Shown: positions 57,706-64,000 of the stretch, piece after piece | Layout of the letters: each line of letters begins with the position of its first letter | How positions within the stretch are numbered: position 1 is the first letter of the stretch | Assembly: GCA_015832175.1 (NCBI GenBank) | Contig: WJXW01000007.1 | Coordinates: forward strand, 2,108,001-2,172,000 | Direction: 5' to 3' | DNA length: 64,000 nucleotides | DNA from: Paraphaeosphaeria minitans | Lineage: Eukaryota > Ascomycota > Dothideomycetes > Pleosporales > Didymosphaeriaceae | Notes under the pieces: generated by a model | The model's database searches: none | Told to the model about the DNA's origin: nothing | What the model saw: only the letters and a program-made list of their open reading frames with translations | Position numbers and translations under genes: made by a program

Positions 57706-59487
57706 CTACACGCGCCGTCTGACACTGAAAGGAACCTTGCCAACAGGTAGTAACGTACCCAATCCATGATTTGCATGACTGGCACGCAAGGGACGGTCGC
57801 CTGCGGCAATCTCCATGTCGAAAAGCATGACCATGGCCGCCACGATGACTAGCATATGATGTTTGGCTAGATGACGACCGGGGCACGCTCTTGGCCCCCC
57901 ACCAAATGGAATCCAAACGCCCTCAAGCCCACGGAGAGAAAATTTCCAGGGGTCCTCGGGGCATGACTTACTCGTGGCTGGTGGGGCCAATTTGGTATCC
58001 GTGTCTGTTTTCAGTACCAAGAATCGATTGGCCCAAAATCGGTTCAACGGTTCTTTGCCGCCGTCCGTGTTCCATTCGTCCCCGTGCATATGCGCGATAT
58101 GGGTCGATACGAGGCAGATCTGATCTCGCGGCACTCTCCACCCATGCAGATCTACAGAGTCATGAGGAAATCGTCTGACCACGAACGCACAGACCCGAAG
58201 TCTCAATATTTCGGTGTATATCGACTGCATGAGTGGGTCTGCGCATATCTCCTCCCGTATCTGCGCCTGGCTGAGGAGTGAGGTCACATTGGCTACAGAT
58301 CGAGCGCGTGGTAATCTACTCCGAACCCGTTCAAGTAGGATTGGGTCATGGAAGATTTCTTGGACAGCCCAGAATGCTGCAGGACCAAGGCTGACGTTGA
58401 CGCTATGATTGTGTCAGTGAAACGACCAGTATTGTGCCCTCACTTGGTAACAGTGCCACTTACGCCCACGCAAACGTTAGATGAACCGAAGCCAATCCCG
58501 TGGCGTCAGCATCATCCATCCCCAGGAAATCAGCCTGCCACTTTCTCAGCCGCTTCGAGCCCCATTTTCCATCATTGTACTCGTTGTCCTCCCAGGGTGC
58601 AATATGGCCATCAACCCCAGTGGCAAACGATTGCCATCGATGCAAGTCAGACAGTAAGCGCTCTCTTCGAGCAAACGCCTTTGGGATTAGCCATCGGGGA
58701 AGCCGATAGGTAAATATTTGTGTATCTTTGAAGAATTTGATCAAATCGTCACAAAAGTTCGACGTTTCGGTAAGGTGTGTTCCCCATAATGCTTCGGTAT
58801 TGGCCAGCGTCAAAGCGCCCCCTACAAAGTTCACAAGATCTGGCTGGGACGTCCAGCTCTCGGTGATATCAGATTGATCCAATGCGTTGCACAAGCGCAG
58901 AACATAGCGCTGGCAGAGAGACGCAGTGTCTGAGCCACTGAGAACATCCTTGAACACGGAGTGGCTGAGCCTATCGGTACGGTTCTGTGTCTCCACAGAG
59001 CTTAGATGATGTGATTTAGGGCCACTCCCGGAGTCGTCGGCCAGATACTTGTCGATGATCTTTTGTGGCATTGCAAACCAGTGCTTGAACAGGTAAACGT
59101 GCAACGACAATGCTCGAGAACCGAAAGAGTGCCTCCACAGGCGTTGTATGTTTTCTTTGCGTTGAACAAGATGAATTGTTTCGTTAACCAGGTGCATTCT
59201 TGAAGGGGCTGGTTTGCCATGTGCAGTTCTATATTGATCAGAAATAGTCCACAGATGAAGTAGTCAAGGCCTACTGACGTGAAAGAAAGCAGTATAGTCT
59301 TTGGACTCAAGATGAAGTAGATCGTGTTGAAAAGCGATACTATAGGCCGGAAAAAACCAGAGACATTTGTGGACGAAATAAGTGGTGGACGGTCATAAGG
59401 AGCATGTCGGCGTGTAACCGTGACTTTACGAGCCATGCGAAACGCTAGAATACAGAAGACTAGGAAAGAAAGAGCTCGATGGTCCAT
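57706..59487 (-). CDS. cytochrome P450
   Basis: Three exons on the minus strand: 59279-59487, 58464-59198, 57706-58390 (542 aa), with phases closing. The first intron uses a weak donor (GTCAGT) and an AAG acceptor, so the N-terminal join is less certain. The start MDHRALSFLVFCILAFRMAR looks like a membrane anchor. The I-helix is LTFAWALGPAAFWAVQEIF, the K-helix ExxR is EILRLR, and the haem-binding loop is FGGGPRACPGRHLAKH with the Cys thiolate. All catalytic landmarks are intact. The protein resembles fungal P450s of the CYP7/CYP8-like, sterol-oxidising type, but the substrate is not deducible. It is divergent from the ABCG gene and may share regulation with it. Confidence 0.88.
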
Positions 59488-60134
59488 ATGCTCATTTGGT
59501 AGATTTTGAGGTTTAGATAGCGTACGGACGATGTGCCTGTCGAAGTCCAAGTCAAGCGGAAAGGTTGCGAAAGTAGAATTGGAGAACAACATATCGAAGT
59601 GCCTGTAAAGTCGATATACAGATTGGATGAACAACATAGAAAATTTCCGTACACTACTAGAATTTTATAGCAATGTGCATGTGTCAAACGCCTCTCTGTT
59701 TCTGAGGACCCTCCTGTCAGATCTGGGTTATCGCAAAACCCTGGGCAAACGGACCCACAAAATCGCGAGGGTTGCCGCAGACGGGCAGATTTCTGCCTTC
59801 GCCTTGTTACAGCTGAGATGGTATGACAGGCTGGATGTGCGCTAGTATCGATTGCCACTGGAGGTGGCACCCGGACAGAATGGGGCCAGAAGCTGCGCCA
59901 GCGTTGTATCAAACACAGACTAGATTCGGCGCTTACCCTTGATCCAGCTGGAAAGGATATCCCAATATGCTGGTGTATTTAGTTCTACCGCTATTGCGGG
60001 TACATTGATTGAGGCGCAGCGAGGCCCAAGTACCTTCTTCAGATCAACCTTGGTAGTTTGCAGAAATTGGGTTCCAAGTGGAGTTCCACGCAATTGCTCC
60101 TGGAGTTTCGTTTCTGCTCTGAATTGCAATAGCC
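59488..60134. promoter_or_regulatory. divergent region between P450 and ABCG genes
   Basis: 647 bp separate the two start codons. A minus-strand frame at 59920-60234 and a plus-strand frame at 59939-60142 overlap each other and have no clear family, so I treat this as promoter sequence with possible relics. Confidence 0.45.
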
Positions 60135-62928
60135 ATGGCTGAGAACTCCTCCCTTTGCCTGACAGGAGCAGCACCGATATATCTGGCGAATACTTTCGTC
60201 TGTAACGCTGGGTTCTATTGTACGTCAAACTCAAGTCGAATATCTAGGATGATAGCTAAAAACTCTCTACCAGGCCCAGAAAGTAAGAGAACAGAGCCTC
60301 CACAGTATTGCCCTCCAACGAAAGAATGTCAAGCTGTTCGGCTTCAAATGGCAGAGAATACATGCGATCAGCCGCAGGGGCTCTATGAGCCAATCGTCTG
60401 CACCAAGGGATACTATTGTCCACGACCAGGAGACCAGAGGTACTTATGTCCAGACAAGCACTATTGTCCCTTGGGAACAGAATCGCCTGTCAAATGTGGT
60501 CCGCTGTCAGTGTGCCCATCGGGATCCTCCCGTGAATTCCATCTGGACGGATTTGTTGTTGCTATGATTCTAGACATTGTCTTGTTGATCATCGTATTCG
60601 TGCCTCTACGTCTAGGGGTGAGCAACCTTGACTTCAAAAAGTATCGCAAAGATAGTCAATCCAGCAGTGAAGAGGTCTTAGAGGTGGCTGAGAGACCCAC
60701 ACTCCTCTCGATCCCTGGCGAACATGAGACCAATTATCCAAGCATCTCTATCACATATGAAGAAATTACTTTTGAACTCAGCGAATTGAATCGGCCCGTG
60801 GTATCTTCTGTATCTGGAAGCATCCAAAGAGGAATGCTATGTGGGATTCTCGGGCCCTCTGGCGCTGGAAAAAGTATAAGACCTGCTCTCTATAGAGATG
60901 TTGCTAACAGAAAACAGCAACGCTGATGAGACTGTTGATGGGAAAGATTGAGCCGACTAAAGGGATCGTGAAAGTCAACGGCTCGCAAACGACAATCTCT
61001 CGGTTGGTAAAGCTTGTTATTGCAGTAAAGGCCGAAGCTGACATGGCCAAAGGTTGAAGAAGCTCACCGGCTACGTGCCTTCTGACGATATTCTCCCGTC
61101 TCATCTAACGGTTTATGAGACTATACTGCATGCATGTCGACTGAGAGGACCACGCAACTGGTCTGAAAAGCAACGCTCTGTTGCGACACAGAGTATAATG
61201 CAAAGTCTTGGTATACTTCACATCCAACATCAGCTGGTTGGCGATCAACTCATGTCATTAATTTCTTCGGGTCAACGAAAACGTGTGAGTATAGCTACGG
61301 AACTAATTGCTGCTCCCATGATGCTGTTTTTGGACGAGCCTACCTCCGGGCTTGACTCAACAACAGCCATGGTGCTCATAGATCTGCTCAAGAAGATCTC
61401 AGGAACGGGTGTTATTGTCGTTTGCATTCTTCACCAACCACGGCAGGAGATTTTTGTTGCTCTGGACCACGTTATGCTCATGGCAGAAGGAATGCAGCTA
61501 TACGAGGGCTCACCGGGAGAAGCTGCAAGTTACTTTAGTAGCCACGGCTTCGAGATATCCAAGGATGCTAATCCAGCAGACTATCTTCTAGACATAGCGG
61601 CTTCGAAAGCAAGAAGTGCATCGCCGCATATAGGGACTGTCAACATGGCGCAACAGCTTGCACGGATGTGGGAACAACAACAATGCATTCAGAACGAAGC
61701 CATACAGCACACCGAAGATGAAATCGAAACCAGCGAACTGGCTCCAGACGCAGTAGTCGATCTGGAACGTACCGCTGCCCTACGGGGTGCATCTTGGCTG
61801 CGACAAGTCCAGTACTGTCATTTGAGGGCGATGAAGCAACAGTTGCGGCAACCCTTCAGTCTACTCTTAGAAATAGCCGTTGGAGGTGTCGCAGGACTAC
61901 TCATTGGTTTAGGTCTCTATTCGAATAAAGGCATGCACTTTGAAGGAGTGTACCTCACACCGTTTGAAATGCTGTCAAGTGCTGTAGATTATTCAACAGT
62001 ACCAAAGATTGGAAATATGATCACGCTTGCGATAGGTACGTTGTGCAGGTATAGAAAGAGTTCAGAGAGATGTACTGACTCTAATGCTTCACATAGCTCT
62101 TGCAGCGTCAGCGCCTGGCGTAAGCACCTTCGGCGACGAAAGTACGTATGGCATGTGCACTCGTGCATGTAACAACTATAGCAATATCACTAACACAATA
62201 GTGAAGAGCCATTGTATTGGAGAGAAGCTGCCGCTGGTCATCGTCGGTCGGCTTACTTCACTGGCAAAGTCCTGGCAACCATACCTCGAATGACGCTGTC
62301 ATCCTTGCACTTTGCAAGCTTTTATGCGATACTTGCGACTCCTTCGATAAACTTTTGGTTGCTTTACGTATTAGTTCTGTTGTACTTCTATTGTTAGTAA
62401 TCCCGTTCAGTGGCGCATGTATGCTATAACTATTACTCACGCGTAAAAACATAGGTGTGTACGGGCTAGCTTCAGCGGTATCGGTCGCAGTAAAGCGCGA
62501 GAACGGTGCTCTTCTTGCCATGATTCTGTGTCTCATCATTGGAGCTTTCGGTGGTTATGCACCGATGCTGTCGAACGTGCAATCCTGGCATCTGGAGTGG
62601 CTATGGAGACTGTGTCCAGGAGTAAGTTGACCACCCGTAAAAGGCTATGACTGACCTGTTATTTACACAATGCAGACATGGCTTACTGAGGCCTACTTCG
62701 ACCTCGTACTAAAGAGAGTGGAATATCTTTACGATGTCCATGCAGCAGCGGCCTGGACCGGGTTCTCACTGAGAAGAACTTCACTCGATGTGGTGTATGT
62801 TGCAAGAAACTACTCAAATAAAGTTATGATACTAACCTATGTGCAGAATGATCTTAATTATAGGGACCTTCTATAGGGCTGTGACGTTTGCTGGTCTAGT
62901 CTTTTTCGATCGTGACAAGCAACGGTAG
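60135..62928 (+). CDS. ABCG-type half transporter with Cys-rich N-terminus (Adp1/ABCG24-like)
   Basis: Nine exons: 60135-60219, 60274-60873, 60918-61002, 61053-62035, 62097-62145, 62202-62392, 62455-62621, 62676-62794, 62847-62928 (786 aa); phases close throughout. The N-terminus is an extracellular-type Cys-rich region (CNAGFYC, QYCPPTKEC, GYYCPRPGDQRYLCPDKHYC, CGPLSVCPSG), then a membrane helix (FVVAMILDIVLLIIVFVPL), then a nucleotide-binding domain: Walker A GPSGAGKTT, signature ISSGQRKRVSI, Walker B MMLFLDEPTSGLDS and H-loop ILHQPR. The C-terminal ABC2 membrane domain follows (LLIGLGLYS, FGDESTEEPLYWREAAAG, YGLASAVSVAVKRENG). The signature has ISSGQ where ISGGE/Q is usual. The architecture matches yeast Adp1 and plant WBC24/28. 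The short exons 5-9 cover the membrane domain. The first donor in the NBD (GTTGGT) is weak. Confidence 0.87.
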
Positions 62929-63877
62929 GCAACTTTACAGTGGTGGAATGATTGACAGTGATTGCATTTCGGCGCCTTCGCAACCTCCATACTTCGTACT
63001 ATGATTAAAATGGATTCTGTGTTCAAGGTGCTACATAGTTTTCATCTATCTCAATTGTGACATCTCGCATGTGTTTGTAGACAGTGGACGGATACGGAGG
63101 ATACGGTCGTATGAAGATAACGACGTGCAGCGAGATTTTAATCTGGTAAATTTCCGTGGCCCCTTCAGTACCCCCTAAACATTCGTACGAAGCATGATGA
63201 GACAATGGCCCCCAGACAAATGCTACGCGGCATTGCATAGACCCTCGTGTATGTCCTCGCGTGGCGGCACGGCCGCAGACTGCGTCTACCTGCATCGGCT
63301 ACTGCATGTAAGCTGACGACCAGCCTTGTGTGGCTTGCATACTCGTCAAGAGTTGGAATTTCATCACCTTTAGAACGGCGCGTATCACCTTTCACCCCTG
63401 TCCGGTAGGGTCGCGTATGCTATCGATATTTTACCCGAGATTTTCGGTACCCGAAGAGTAGTTGCGCAAGGTATGATGCGAGATGAGACTATTTGCCCCC
63501 AAAACCTTGAGACTTGGGGCACACGATGTGCAGAAACGCCTCAGTATCGTCACACTCTTCACAACACAATCGAGGAAGCAATGTCTCCTTGGAAGGGTGT
63601 CCGGCTATCCGAATGAGGCACATGATCTTTGATTAGATATTGTCACTGATTAGAAGGTACCTACCCTCTGTCGTTGGCTTAACGAGTATTCTTCGGATTT
63701 CGTTATCTTTCGCTATTGATTCACTGCACCATATTGTTAAAAACCTGTCCCCGAGATTCGCAAGCTTGCAACTCATTCCATCGATGTCACGCACCTCGGG
63801 AGCCCAATTTCGCCTTCCTACTCACTTGACGAATTCAGATACGCCTACTTCAGCTAGATTCGACAACCAACTTTGTC
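62929..63877. other. spacer at right end
   Basis: 0.95 kb without a recognised gene. The frames at 63023-63395 on the minus strand have no domain. Confidence 0.5.
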
Positions 63878-64000
63878 ATGGACAATGGTATCTCCTCCGT
63901 ACGTCCAACCAATATTGGAAAGACAAACTCAACATCCGCACCGAATGCCTTCCAACCGGATCAGACTGCTTCTTTTACCAATTTAAGCCAGGCGGGACAG
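63878..64000 (+). CDS. possible start of a gene running off the window
   Basis: From ATG at 63878 the frame stays open for 41 codons to the edge. The visible residues are polar, rich in Ser/Thr/Asn/Gln (MDNGISSVRPTNIGK, then NAFQPDQTASFTN), like the disordered N-terminus of a regulatory protein. Too little is present to assign a family, and it may be chance. Confidence 0.35.
   Translation, partial: MDNGISSVRPTNIGKTNSTSAPNAFQPDQTASFTNLSQAGQ

Overview
The window is nuclear DNA of a filamentous ascomycete (Pezizomycotina; a Dothideomycete is my best guess, by inference). Its genes are split by many 45-60 nt GT..AG introns with CTAAC/CTGAC-like branch sites. It also carries an intron-containing tRNA gene and the families MSB2, DOMON-b561, PTH11/rhodopsin-like and DUF4336. 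I rebuilt exon structures by hand from splice signals and reading phase; phases close exactly for every multi-exon gene unless stated.

Left part (1-14.9 kb), accessory-like and partly decaying: the C-terminal body of a fungal_trans regulator (1-2077), a secreted DOMON/cytochrome b561 protein (4393-5690), an F-box gene with an in-frame stop (6109-6960, minus), a multi-pass membrane protein (8636-10885), a tRNA-Glu(CTC) with an intron (11402-11500), a short-chain dehydrogenase (11875-12971, minus), and an AT-rich stretch with a stop-riddled ORF remnant (about 13885-14110).

Middle part (14.9-30.7 kb): a full-length ABCC/MRP transporter (14909-19775), an R3H-type protein (20159-21253, minus), an M28 leucine aminopeptidase (21695-23027, minus), then 7.7 kb without a recognisable gene but with several simple repeats, leading into the signalling mucin MSB2 (30736-34470).

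Right-middle part (35-55 kb), dense housekeeping genes: coatomer beta-prime (35490-38499), a divergent pair of mitochondrial membrane genes MSP1/TIM21 (38995-41526), an unassigned conserved protein (42117-43444, minus), the polarity scaffold BEM1 (44668-46821, minus), a divergent SAC3-domain (Thp3-like)/VPS36 pair (48697-52538), a DUF4336 gene (52814-53699) and ERG6 (54010-55229, minus).

Right end (55.6-64 kb), accessory again: a rhodopsin-domain membrane protein, a cytochrome P450 and an ABCG-type transporter, then a spacer and the first codons of a possible further gene.

The most notable signal is a family of short elements with terminal inverted repeats (GGGGTACAAAGT and variants) found only inside spliceosomal introns: one in the dehydrogenase and two in the ABCC gene. 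Two of the three share extended internal homology including a conserved hairpin, all lie just inside the splice sites, and they account for three of the longest introns here. This fits introner-like or MITE-derived introns. Other points of interest are a 6-nt microexon in the coatomer gene, a two-codon first exon in BEM1, a hairpin-forming tRNA intron, a minisatellite-filled intron, and a poly-C frame break in the DUF4336 gene.
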